Shown here: positions 1 to 6,941 of the stretch, piece after piece
Numbering within the stretch: position 1 is the stretch's first letter
How the letters are laid out: each line of letters begins with the position of its first letter
Assembly: GCA_035560935.1 (NCBI GenBank)
Contig: DATMYQ010000186.1
Coordinates: 1-14,291 of the forward strand
Direction of reading: 5' to 3'
DNA length: 14,291 nucleotides
Source: DATMYQ01 sp035560935
GTDB lineage: Bacteria > Bacillota > Negativicutes > Sporomusales > Sporomusaceae
Notes under the pieces: model-generated
The model's database searches: none
The model's input: only the letters and a program-made list of their open reading frames with translations
What the model was told of the DNA's origin: nothing
Made by a program: the position numbers and the translations under genes

Positions 1-9
1 GCATAAAGA

Positions 10-19
10 ATACAAAATA
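10..19. promoter_or_regulatory. ATACAAAATA motif upstream of glmS
   Basis: The 10-mer ATACAAAATA lies 42 bases before the preferred glmS start. The same 10-mer occurs twice, overlapping, at 9770-9786 upstream of aspA. An AT-rich 10-mer can recur by chance. Its place ahead of the first gene of both catabolic modules makes a shared binding site possible but unproven. The upstream region is cut by the window edge, so no promoter or cobalamin riboswitch could be assessed. Confidence 0.22.
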
Positions 20-51
20 GTGAATTATAAGTGAAAAGGATGTGGACGGCT

Positions 52-474
52 ATGGAAAACAAAACAAAAGTGGTCTTAGGAGTTATCGGCGCAGATTGTC
101 ACGCGGTGGGCAACAAAATTCTCAATTATGCCATCGGTGCCGCCGGCTTTGAAGTGATTAACCTGGGTGTATTAGTGCCGCAGGCGGATTTTGTCAGCGC
201 CGCGATTGAAACGGATGCCCAGGCGATTTTGGTGGCCTCGTTGTACGGACACGGCGAAATTGACTGCCGGGGACTGCGGGAGCGCTGCCGGGAAGCCGGT
301 ATCGAAAACATTCTGATTTATGTAGGCGGCAATCTGGTGGTGGGGAAAACCGACTTTGGCGAAGTGGAGAAAAAATTCCTGGATATGGGTTATGACCGAG
401 TGTATGCGCCGGGAACCCTGCCAGACGTCGTCATCAAAAATCTGCAAGCGGACTTGGAGAAAAGAGGTCTTTAA
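52..474 (+). CDS. glmS: Glutamate mutase sigma (S) subunit, cobalamin-binding
   Basis: This is the small component of adenosylcobalamin-dependent glutamate mutase (methylaspartate mutase), which binds the cofactor and pairs with GlmE to isomerise L-glutamate to (2S,3S)-3-methylaspartate. The 140-residue product matches the usual length of about 137. It has the base-off cobalamin motif DxHxxG as D15-C-H17-A-V-G20, where H17 replaces dimethylbenzimidazole as the lower cobalt ligand. Further family signatures are SLYGHGEIDC, YVGGNLVVGK and YDRVYAPGT near the end. I chose the ATG at 52 because AAAAGGA lies 11 bases upstream and the protein then begins MENKTKVVLGVIG, like known GlmS; an in-frame GTG at 31 and an ATG at 40 would add 7 or 4 residues. 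The stop is one base from the glmL ATG, so the two are probably translationally coupled. It is also called mutS, unrelated to the mismatch-repair protein. Confidence 0.96.
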   Translation: MENKTKVVLGVIGADCHAVGNKILNYAIGAAGFEVINLGVLVPQADFVSAAIETDAQAILVASLYGHGEIDCRGLRERCREAGIENILIYVGGNLVVGKTDFGEVEKKFLDMGYDRVYAPGTLPDVVIKNLQADLEKRGL

Positions 475-475
475 T

Positions 476-1855
476 ATGAGTAATTATTTGCTCATTGACT
501 TTGGCAGCACCTATACCAAAATTACCGCGGTCGACGTCGACAATGCCGTGGTATTGGGAACGGCCCGGGGCATTACCACGGTGACTACGGACATTATGGA
601 CGGATTGAATCAGGCATTGAAAGTATTGTTTTTGCAGACCGGAAAACTGGAGTTTCAGCGGACACTGGCTTGTTCCAGCGCCGCTGGCGGTCTGAAAATG
701 GTGGCGATCGGCCTGGTGCCGGAAATGACGGCGGAAGCTGCCAAACGGGCGGCACTGGGCGCCGGAGCCAAAGTACTGGGAGTCTATTGCCACGAGCTGA
801 GTGAGTATGAAATCGAAGAAATCGAAGCGTTAAATCCGGATATTATTTTGCTGGCCGGCGGCACCGACGGTGGCAATAAGCAGGTGATTCTCCACAACGC
901 AGAGATGTTGACCACGCTGAAACAGGATGTCTCGGTGATTGTGGCCGGTAACAAATCCGTGACGCCGGCGGCGGTAAAAATGCTGTCGAAAAAAATGACA
1001 GAAGTGCTGCATACCGAAAACGTCATGCCGCGACTGGATGAATTGAATATTGAACCGGCCCGGCAGGTGATCCGCCAGGTATTTCTGCAACGGATCGTGG
1101 AAGCCAAAGGCTTGAACCGGGCCAATCATCTGGTGGACCGGTTGGTGATGCCGACGCCGTCAGCGGTGATGCGGGCCGCGGAGCTGCTTAGCCGGGGAAG
1201 CGGCCATGAAGCGGGTCTGGGAGATTTGATGGTGGTGGATATCGGCGGCGCAACCACTGATATGTACTCTATCGCTAAAGGCGACCCGACCCAAAGCAGC
1301 GTAGTGTTGCGGGGGTTGCCGGAACCTTTGGCCAAACGGACGGTGGAAGGCGATTTGGGAATGCGCTACAGCGCCACGGCATTGCTCAAAGCGGCCGGAC
1401 TGAAACTGATCGCCGATTATGCCGGCGTTGATGAGGACGCGGTGGCGGCCTACGTGAAGAAAGTGGAAAACAATATTGATTATTTGCCGGCGGACGCGAT
1501 AGAAAATGCGGTGGAAGTGGGCATGGGGCGGGCCTGTGTTCAGCTCAGCGCCGACCGGCACGTCGGGTCGCTGGAAACTCATTACACGCCGTATGGTTCC
1601 ACTTTTGTGCAGACGGGTAAAGATTTGACCGCTGCACCGGTGGTGATCGGCACCGGCGGTGTAATTATCACCAGTCCCCTGCCGGAAGGAATACTGCAGG
1701 GCGTGCAGTTTGACGAAACGGCGCCGCATTTGTTAAAACCGCAAAATCCCCGTTATCTGGTGGACCGGGAATATATCATGGCGTCCATGGGTCTCTTGGG
1801 TGAAGAACTGCCGGATCTGGCGGTCCGGATGATGAAGAAATATATTGCAGGATAA
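476..1855 (+). CDS. glmL: GlmL/MutL, glutamate mutase-associated ATPase-fold protein
   Basis: This is the gene nearly always found between glmS and glmE. The 459-residue product has the actin/Hsp70-like ATPase fold: a phosphate-1 loop at the N-terminus (LLIDFGSTYTK, residues 5-15), LLAGGTDGGNK at about 125-135, and a phosphate-2 motif VVDIGGATTDM at about 253-263. Proteins of this type are thought to reactivate or protect the mutase by exchanging damaged cobalamin, by analogy with other B12-enzyme reactivases; direct proof for GlmL is limited. The reading frame is open back to 356 inside glmS, but the ATG at 476 has AGAGG 8 bases upstream and gives the natural N-terminus MSNYLLIDFG, so the longer form is rejected. 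It is separated from glmE by 20 bases. It is not the DNA-repair MutL despite the shared old name. Confidence 0.95.
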   Translation: MSNYLLIDFGSTYTKITAVDVDNAVVLGTARGITTVTTDIMDGLNQALKVLFLQTGKLEFQRTLACSSAAGGLKMVAIGLVPEMTAEAAKRAALGAGAKVLGVYCHELSEYEIEEIEALNPDIILLAGGTDGGNKQVILHNAEMLTTLKQDVSVIVAGNKSVTPAAVKMLSKKMTEVLHTENVMPRLDELNIEPARQVIRQVFLQRIVEAKGLNRANHLVDRLVMPTPSAVMRAAELLSRGSGHEAGLGDLMVVDIGGATTDMYSIAKGDPTQSSVVLRGLPEPLAKRTVEGDLGMRYSATALLKAAGLKLIADYAGVDEDAVAAYVKKVENNIDYLPADAIENAVEVGMGRACVQLSADRHVGSLETHYTPYGSTFVQTGKDLTAAPVVIGTGGVIITSPLPEGILQGVQFDETAPHLLKPQNPRYLVDREYIMASMGLLGEELPDLAVRMMKKYIAG

Positions 1856-1875
1856 AATATAGGAGGGACATCAAC

Positions 1876-3327
1876 ATGGAATTGAAAAATAAGAAATGGA
1901 CCCGGGAACAGTTTGACACAATCCGCGCGGAAGTCTTGACTCACTGGGCCACGGGAAAAGATGTTGATATGGAGGAAGCGGTAAAGTTTCATGAAACCAT
2001 TCCGGCCAAACGTCATTTTGCCAAACGGTTGATAAAAGCGAAAAAGAACGGTGAAACCCTGACCCAACCCCGGGCTGGCGTGGCTTTGATTAACGAACAT
2101 ATTGAACTGTTGAATTTCCTGCGGAACGAAGGAGAAGCCGACCTGCTACCGACTACCATTGACAGTTACACCCGGCAAAATCAGTATAAGGAAGCGCAAA
2201 ACGGTATCGAAGAAAGCATGAAGGCCGGCCGGTCGCTACTGAACGGATTTCCGGCGGTCAACCACGGCGTGGAAGGTGTGCGCCGGGTAGTGGAAAGCGT
2301 CGATGCGCCGCTGCAGGTTCGCCATGGCACTCCCGACGCTCGTCTGCTGACAGAAATTACCCTGGCGGCGGGTTACACCTCTTATGAGGGCGGCGGGATT
2401 TCCTACAACATCCCTTATGCCAAAAGTGTATCCCTGGAAAGAACCATTTATGACTGGCAGTATTGCGATCGCCTGGTGGGTATTTACGCCGAGCAGGGTG
2501 TGGAAATCAACCGGGAACCGTTTGGTCCGCTGACCGGCACTTTGGTGCCACCCAGTGTATCCCATTCCGTGGCGGTGATCGAAGGTTTGCTGGCAGCGGA
2601 GCAGGGAGTAAAGAACCTGACATTGGGCTATGGCCAGTGCGGTAATCTGATTCAGGACGTGGCGGCTATCAAGGCCCTGGAACAGTTGGCCGAAGAATAT
2701 TTTGCCAAGCATGGCTACAATGATTGTACGCTGACCAGCGTATTCCATCAGTGGATGGGCGGCTTCCCGCAGGACGAGGCCAAAGCGTTTGGCGTTATTT
2801 CCTGGGGCGCGGCGGCGGCAGTGCTCAGCCAGGCCACCAAAGTAATCGTGAAAACGCCGCATGAAGCGCTGGGAATTCCCACCAAGGAAGCCAATGCGCA
2901 AGGATTGCGGACTACCAAACAAATGATCAATATGCTGAAAGACCAGCCGTATCCGATGACCAAAGAAGTATTGGATGAAGTCGAGATTATCAAAGCCGAA
3001 TCCCGCTGCATTCTGGATAAAGTGTTTGAACTGGGCCAGGGAGATTACGCGGTGGGAGCGGTCCGGGCCTTTGAGGCCGGCGTGCTGGATGTGCCGTTTG
3101 CTCCCAGTAAATATTCGCTGAACAAAATTTTACCGGCCCGTGACAATAACGGTGCCGTCCGGCTCTTTGACGTGGGCAACCTGCCCTTTACTCCTGAGCT
3201 GGTGGCGTTCCATAAGGATAAAATTGATCAGCGGGCCAAAGTGGAAGGTCGTTCGCCCAGTTTCCAGATGGTGATTGATGATATCTATGCTATTTCCAAA
3301 GGCAATCTGGTGGGCAGACCTCGCTAA
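1876..3327 (+). CDS. glmE: Glutamate mutase epsilon (E) subunit, catalytic
   Basis: This is the large catalytic TIM-barrel subunit of glutamate mutase, which binds glutamate and carries out the radical carbon-skeleton rearrangement with GlmS-bound adenosylcobalamin. At 483 residues it has the same length as the crystallised Clostridium cochlearium enzyme, and the key positions fall on identical numbers: the three arginines that grip the substrate carboxylates are R66 (TQPRAG), R100 (SYTRQNQ) and R149 (QVRHGTPDAR), and the substrate contacts E171, Y177 and Y181 are all present in the segment SYEGGGISYNIPYAK. A strong AGGAGG at 1861-1866 sits 9 bases before the ATG. It is co-directional with glmSL and is followed by a 61-base AT-rich gap before mal in which I see no convincing promoter. 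Confidence 0.97.
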   Translation: MELKNKKWTREQFDTIRAEVLTHWATGKDVDMEEAVKFHETIPAKRHFAKRLIKAKKNGETLTQPRAGVALINEHIELLNFLRNEGEADLLPTTIDSYTRQNQYKEAQNGIEESMKAGRSLLNGFPAVNHGVEGVRRVVESVDAPLQVRHGTPDARLLTEITLAAGYTSYEGGGISYNIPYAKSVSLERTIYDWQYCDRLVGIYAEQGVEINREPFGPLTGTLVPPSVSHSVAVIEGLLAAEQGVKNLTLGYGQCGNLIQDVAAIKALEQLAEEYFAKHGYNDCTLTSVFHQWMGGFPQDEAKAFGVISWGAAAAVLSQATKVIVKTPHEALGIPTKEANAQGLRTTKQMINMLKDQPYPMTKEVLDEVEIIKAESRCILDKVFELGQGDYAVGAVRAFEAGVLDVPFAPSKYSLNKILPARDNNGAVRLFDVGNLPFTPELVAFHKDKIDQRAKVEGRSPSFQMVIDDIYAISKGNLVGRPR

Positions 3328-3388
3328 AACCAGAGTTGTTCTCAAAATGTTTTTATTCAATGTAAGTGATAATAGATAGGAGTGTCTG

Positions 3389-4651
3389 ATGATGAAAATA
3401 GTTGATGTGGTTTGTTCCAAAGGCCGCACCGGTTTTTACTTTGATGACCAGCGGGCCATCAAGGCCAACGCCGGGCACGACGGGTTTACCTACGTGGGCG
3501 ATCCTCTGACGCCGGGGTTTAAGGCGATTCGCCAGGCTGGTGAAGCGGTGTCGGTGATGATCGTACTGGAAGACGGCCAGGTGGCGTACGGTGACTGTGC
3601 GGCCGTGCAGTACAGCGGCGCCGGCGGGCGGGACCCGCTGTTTCTGGCGGACGAATTCATCCCGGTGATTGAAACGATGATCAAACCCCGGCTGCAAGGC
3701 CGTGAACTGAATAGCTTCAAGACATTGGCAGAAGAAATCGACAGTTTGACTGATGCCAAAACCGGTAAACAAATTCATACCGCGCTGCGCTACGGCGTGA
3801 CCCAGGCGATTCTGGACGCGGTGGCCAAAGCCCGTCATCTGATGATGTGCGAAATCATCGCCGAGGAGTACGGTACCCAAGTCAGCGATAAAGAAATTCC
3901 GATTTTCACCCAGTCCGGCGATGACCGTTACAACAACGCCGACAAAATGATCATTAAACATGCGGAAGTATTGCCCCATGGCCTGATTAACAATGTGAAG
4001 GAAAAACTGGGCGACAAGGGCGAACGGCTGCTGGAATACGTGGAGTGGCTGAAAAACCGGGTGATGAAGCTGCGGACTGATGCCGACTATCTGCCGGTAT
4101 TGCACATTGATGTATACGGAACCTTTGGTATGGCTTTCGGATTGGATCCGGAGAATATGGTCGAATATTTCCGGGCGCTGGAAAAGGCGGCGGCACCGCT
4201 GGAGCTGCGGATTGAAGGACCGATGGACGTGGAAGACCGCGACAAACAGATTGATGCGCTGGCAGTTTTGACCCGGCGGCTGCATGAAGAAAACATCAAC
4301 GTGGAAATCGTCGCCGATGAATGGTGCAACACGTTTGAAGACATCCGACTGTTTGCCGATAAGAAAGCCGGCGACATGCTGCAGATTAAAACTCCGGACC
4401 TGGGCGGCATTAACAATATTATTGAATCGGTGCTGTACTGCAAACAACGGGGCGTAGGCGCCTATCAGGGCGGTACCTGCAACGAAACCGACCGTTCGGC
4501 CCAGGTGTGCGTGCACATCGCCATGGCCACCCAGCCGGTGCAAATGCTGGCCAAACCGGGCATGGGCGTTGATGAAGGGTATATGATCGTGTATAATGAA
4601 ATGCAACGAATTTTGGCCCTGCGCAAAGCCCGCAAAGCGGGTAACCAATAG
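3389..4651 (+). CDS. mal: Methylaspartate ammonia-lyase (3-methylaspartase)
   Basis: This enolase-superfamily enzyme removes ammonia from (2S,3S)-3-methylaspartate to give mesaconate, the second step of glutamate fermentation. The 420-residue product is close to the 413 of the C. tetanomorphum enzyme, and the active-site residues all appear with a constant offset of three. They are H197 (LPHGLIN), the Mg2+ ligands D241 (HIDVYGT), E276 (RIEGPMD) and D310 (VADEWCNT), then Q332 and the catalytic base K334 (LQIKTPDLGG). The start is either the ATG at 3389 or the adjacent ATG at 3392; AGGAG at 3378-3382 lies 6 or 9 bases upstream, so 3392 is equally plausible. It directly follows the mutase genes and uses their product, and it is followed after 37 bases by the P-loop protein gene. 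Confidence 0.97.
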   Translation: MMKIVDVVCSKGRTGFYFDDQRAIKANAGHDGFTYVGDPLTPGFKAIRQAGEAVSVMIVLEDGQVAYGDCAAVQYSGAGGRDPLFLADEFIPVIETMIKPRLQGRELNSFKTLAEEIDSLTDAKTGKQIHTALRYGVTQAILDAVAKARHLMMCEIIAEEYGTQVSDKEIPIFTQSGDDRYNNADKMIIKHAEVLPHGLINNVKEKLGDKGERLLEYVEWLKNRVMKLRTDADYLPVLHIDVYGTFGMAFGLDPENMVEYFRALEKAAAPLELRIEGPMDVEDRDKQIDALAVLTRRLHEENINVEIVADEWCNTFEDIRLFADKKAGDMLQIKTPDLGGINNIIESVLYCKQRGVGAYQGGTCNETDRSAQVCVHIAMATQPVQMLAKPGMGVDEGYMIVYNEMQRILALRKARKAGNQ

Positions 4652-4688
4652 GCGGGAAATGCTATGACGGGGGCCGGCAGGAGATGAA

Positions 4689-5624
4689 ATGATGCCGATT
4701 GAAAGCATGAACCATTTAATGTATTCCAGTTATTTTGCTCCCCGGGGCCGGGACCGGATGTACCTGTTGGGCAAGCAACTCAGTGAACGGTATTTGTCGC
4801 CCCATGACCGTCTGATCGGTATCATGGGCGATGCCGGCGCCGGCAAGTCGTCGCTGGTGAAAGGAATGTTTCCCGGTCTGGAACTGACCAACGATGACGA
4901 CGGGGTAAACATTCGTCCGCTGCCGCTGCTGAAAAATATCGACCGGGGATTTTTTTCCAGCCATACCTACCATGTGGATATCCGGTTTGAGATGGCGTTT
5001 ACCCAGCTGCATGTGCTGGCTGAAGTGGTGAAGCAGGCGCTGGAGCATGACAAGCGGGTCATAGTCGAACACTTTGATTTGCTGTACCCGGCGCTGGAAA
5101 TTAACGCGGACGTGATGATTGGTGTCGGTGGCGAGGTCATTGTGGTCCGGCCCACGCCGTTCGGACCGTTTCCGCAGGAAATCGTCAACGTATCGGTCAA
5201 AACCCTGAAATACCGGAAAATGGCTCATACGGCAGAGGATTTGACCAATCTGGTGCTGGCTAATGAATATAATGTGGAGTGTGCTTTCGGACACCGGGAC
5301 GTGCATCACGGTTTTGTCCTGGAATGCCCTCAAAAGCTGGATCTGGATCTGAAAGCCGTGGAAAGAAAGGTTCAGGCCATTATCGATGAAGGAATTAATA
5401 TCAGTTATTGTGATGAAGCCCATATCCGCATTGGCGATATTACCTGGAAATGTTCCGGTCCCCGGACTCATGTCCGCAACACCGACGACATTGAAAGTTT
5501 TCGCATGATCAGCGATTATAAGTATGATCCCCAGACCAAGACCTGGCTGATCGTCGGTCTGGTGGGGACGATGCAGGAAAATCTCGATGGTTTCGCGGTG
5601 CTGAACTACGTGCCGACGATTTAA
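4689..5624 (+). CDS. P-loop NTPase with ThrRS/AlaRS editing-type (SAD-like) C-terminal half, function unknown
   Basis: No function can be assigned to this 311-residue protein. Residues 47-55 (GDAGAGKSS) form a clear Walker A motif, and RVIVEHFD (123-130) is a possible Walker B strand. From about residue 178 the order of motifs follows the editing domain of threonyl- and alanyl-tRNA synthetases: HTAED (180-184) where they have HxxxH, AFGHRDVHHGF (199-209) where they have the GP-x-EDGF strand, an LDLDLKAVERKVQAII helix (217-232), then IRIGD and CSGPRTHVRNT (255-265) where they have C-x-G-x-H. The second His is an Asp here, and Cys to His is C-x5-H rather than C-x3-H. No synthetase catalytic domain is present. 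AGGAG at 4679-4683 serves ATG 4689 or 4692. It sits between mal and citD on the same strand, which implies a role in the pathway, perhaps as a sensor, an editing-type hydrolase or an assembly factor. I believe similar proteins accompany methylaspartate genes in other anaerobes, but I cannot confirm this here. Confidence 0.72.
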   Translation: MMPIESMNHLMYSSYFAPRGRDRMYLLGKQLSERYLSPHDRLIGIMGDAGAGKSSLVKGMFPGLELTNDDDGVNIRPLPLLKNIDRGFFSSHTYHVDIRFEMAFTQLHVLAEVVKQALEHDKRVIVEHFDLLYPALEINADVMIGVGGEVIVVRPTPFGPFPQEIVNVSVKTLKYRKMAHTAEDLTNLVLANEYNVECAFGHRDVHHGFVLECPQKLDLDLKAVERKVQAIIDEGINISYCDEAHIRIGDITWKCSGPRTHVRNTDDIESFRMISDYKYDPQTKTWLIVGLVGTMQENLDGFAVLNYVPTI

Positions 5625-5639
5625 TATCAAATGACGACA

Positions 5640-5700
5640 GGACCGCCAGCCGCGAAGACCGCCCGCATTTTGCCGGCCGGTTTTGCAGCCAGGCGGTTCC
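5640..5700. repeat. Imperfect GC-rich inverted repeat in the gap before citD
   Basis: The 127-base gap between the P-loop gene and citD contains GGACCGCC (5640-5647) facing GGCGGTTCC (5692-5700), with one bulged base. Between them is the self-complementary core GGCCGG. It could fold as a hairpin separating the upstream glm/mal segment from the cit genes. No run of T residues follows, so I do not call it an intrinsic terminator; attenuation or RNA processing is equally possible. Confidence 0.3.
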
Positions 5701-5751
5701 TGAATATCCATAGCTGCTTCTGTAAAGGAAAACCAAAGGGAGGATACCATC

Positions 5752-6069
5752 ATGAGCAACAGTCAGACAATGTCCGGAATTCCTGATTTGCGCAGCGCTC
5801 AGGCAGGAACGCTGGAATCCGGCGACATCATGATTGCCGTGGTCCCCGGTGCACCGGGCAGCGGTATAGCCGTGCAACTGGAAAGCATCGTGCGGGCCCA
5901 GTACGGCAAGGCCATTGAAGCGACGATCCGGTTAACGACTGCACAATATAGTGCCAGCGACATTTTAATTAAAGCAGTGGACCGGGGGGCTCTGGACTGC
6001 ACCATCCGGGCCCGGGTCATGGCCGCTTTGTGCCGGGCCGGTGCTGTGTCAGCAAAGGAGGGGATCTGA
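5752..6069 (+). CDS. citD: Citrate/citramalate lyase acyl carrier protein (gamma subunit)
   Basis: This is the small carrier subunit of a citrate-lyase-type complex; it bears the phosphoribosyl-dephospho-CoA arm that holds the acetyl or substrate-acyl thioester. The 105-residue product has the attachment motif AGTLESGD at 18-25, with S23 as the expected modified serine. It also has the conserved C-terminal block RGALDCTIRARVMAALCRA. It is a few residues longer at the N-terminus than the 98-residue E. coli protein. A strong AAAGGGAGG at 5735-5743 precedes the ATG by 8 bases. Its TGA overlaps the citE ATG by one base, so the two should be coupled. In this locus the complex most likely acts on (S)-citramalate; C. 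tetanomorphum citramalate lyase is known to have the same three-subunit architecture. Confidence 0.94.
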   Translation: MSNSQTMSGIPDLRSAQAGTLESGDIMIAVVPGAPGSGIAVQLESIVRAQYGKAIEATIRLTTAQYSASDILIKAVDRGALDCTIRARVMAALCRAGAVSAKEGI

Positions 6070-6941
6070 TGGAACTGAGACGATCCCTGCTGTTTATTCC
6101 CGGCAATAATCCGGCTATGCTGCAAAATGGCGGCGTGTTCGAGGCGGACGCCGTGATTCTGGATCTGGAAGACGCGGTGGCGCCGCAGGAAAAAGACGCG
6201 GCCCGGCTGCTGGTGGCGGAGGCGTTAAAGACGGTGGACTACGGCGCCAGTGAAAAAGTGGTGCGGATTAATCCGCTGGATACCTTTGCCGCAGAAGATA
6301 TTATTACTATTGTACCTTGCTGCCCGGATGCGCTGCTGGTACCCAAAGTGGAATGTGCGGAGGATATTACCCGTGTGGCTCAAATGGTGGCGCGAGCGGA
6401 GCAGCCGGGGCAAAAGCCGGTGAAACTGATTGCGTTGCTGGAAACTCCGCGGGGCATCGCCGAAGCGTACGCCGTGGCCAAGGCGGATCCCCGTCTGGTG
6501 GCGCTGGCGCTGGGGGCGGAAGATTATACCGCGTCGCTGGGGGCGAAAAGGACCAAAGAGGGAACGGAAATCTTCAACGCCCGGGCCGCCGTGCTGAACA
6601 GCGCGGCCGCTGCCGGCATCCAGGCCATTGATACTCCGTTTACTGATGCCAATGACCCGGAAGGCTTGGTAGCCGACACGCTGCTGGCCAAAAAGCTGGG
6701 CTTCAAAGGAAAACTGTCCATTAATCCCCGCCAGATCAGCGAGATTCATCGGATGTTCAACCCCACTGCCGAGGAAATCGACTGGGCCTATCGGGTGATT
6801 AGCGCCATTCGGCGGGCGGAAGCGGAAGGTTCCGGTGTCGCCTCGCTGGACGGAAAAATGGTGGATGCACCGATTGTCAACCGGGCGGAGCGTACTTTGT
6901 ATCTGGCCCGGATTCTGGGTCTGGCCAAGGAGGGAGAATAA
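6069..6941 (+). CDS. citE: Citrate/citramalate lyase beta subunit (HpcH/HpaI family)
   Basis: This is the lyase subunit: it cleaves the acyl-carrier-bound substrate to acetyl-carrier and the 2-oxo acid, oxaloacetate from citrate or pyruvate from citramalate. The 290-residue product has the family's TIM-barrel signatures. They are RSLLFIPGNNP at 5-15, DAVILDLEDAV at 27-37, the substrate-binding R66 in VVRINPL, the metal ligand E125 in ALLETPRGI, and LGAEDY at 148-153 with the second metal ligand D152. The frame is open from 6030, but the ATG at 6069 has AAAGGAGG 7 bases upstream and gives the normal N-terminus MELRRSLLF. It overlaps citD and citF by one base each. Sequence alone does not separate citrate from citramalate specificity; I infer citramalate from the neighbours. 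Confidence 0.93.
   Translation: MELRRSLLFIPGNNPAMLQNGGVFEADAVILDLEDAVAPQEKDAARLLVAEALKTVDYGASEKVVRINPLDTFAAEDIITIVPCCPDALLVPKVECAEDITRVAQMVARAEQPGQKPVKLIALLETPRGIAEAYAVAKADPRLVALALGAEDYTASLGAKRTKEGTEIFNARAAVLNSAAAAGIQAIDTPFTDANDPEGLVADTLLAKKLGFKGKLSINPRQISEIHRMFNPTAEEIDWAYRVISAIRRAEAEGSGVASLDGKMVDAPIVNRAERTLYLARILGLAKEGE

Noticed and set aside
1..51. Cobalamin riboswitch or T-box upstream of glmS
   Set aside because: Only 51 bases are available before the preferred start, with none of the conserved B12-box sequence. The region is too short to support or exclude such an element further upstream.
356..475. A 40-residue N-terminal extension of GlmL
   Set aside because: It overlaps glmS in another frame, has no ribosome binding site, and lies before the conserved start MSNYLLIDFG, which has a good AGAGG site.
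3328..3388. A promoter between glmE and mal
   Set aside because: GATAAT at 3368-3373 resembles a -10 box, but no acceptable -35 is found at 16-18 bases. The gap is short and the genes are functionally linked, so read-through is more likely.
3353..4708. A 451-codon open frame on the - strand opposite mal
   Set aside because: It is the mirror of a strongly conserved enzyme gene whose catalytic residues are all in the + frame. The - strand translation is rich in His, Gln and Phe with no family signature. Such long antisense frames are expected from the codon bias of this DNA.
4716..5759. A 347-codon open frame on the - strand opposite the P-loop gene
   Set aside because: The + strand frame has a Walker A motif, a ribosome binding site and the direction of all its neighbours. 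The antisense translation has the same His/Gln-rich shadow composition as other antisense frames here.
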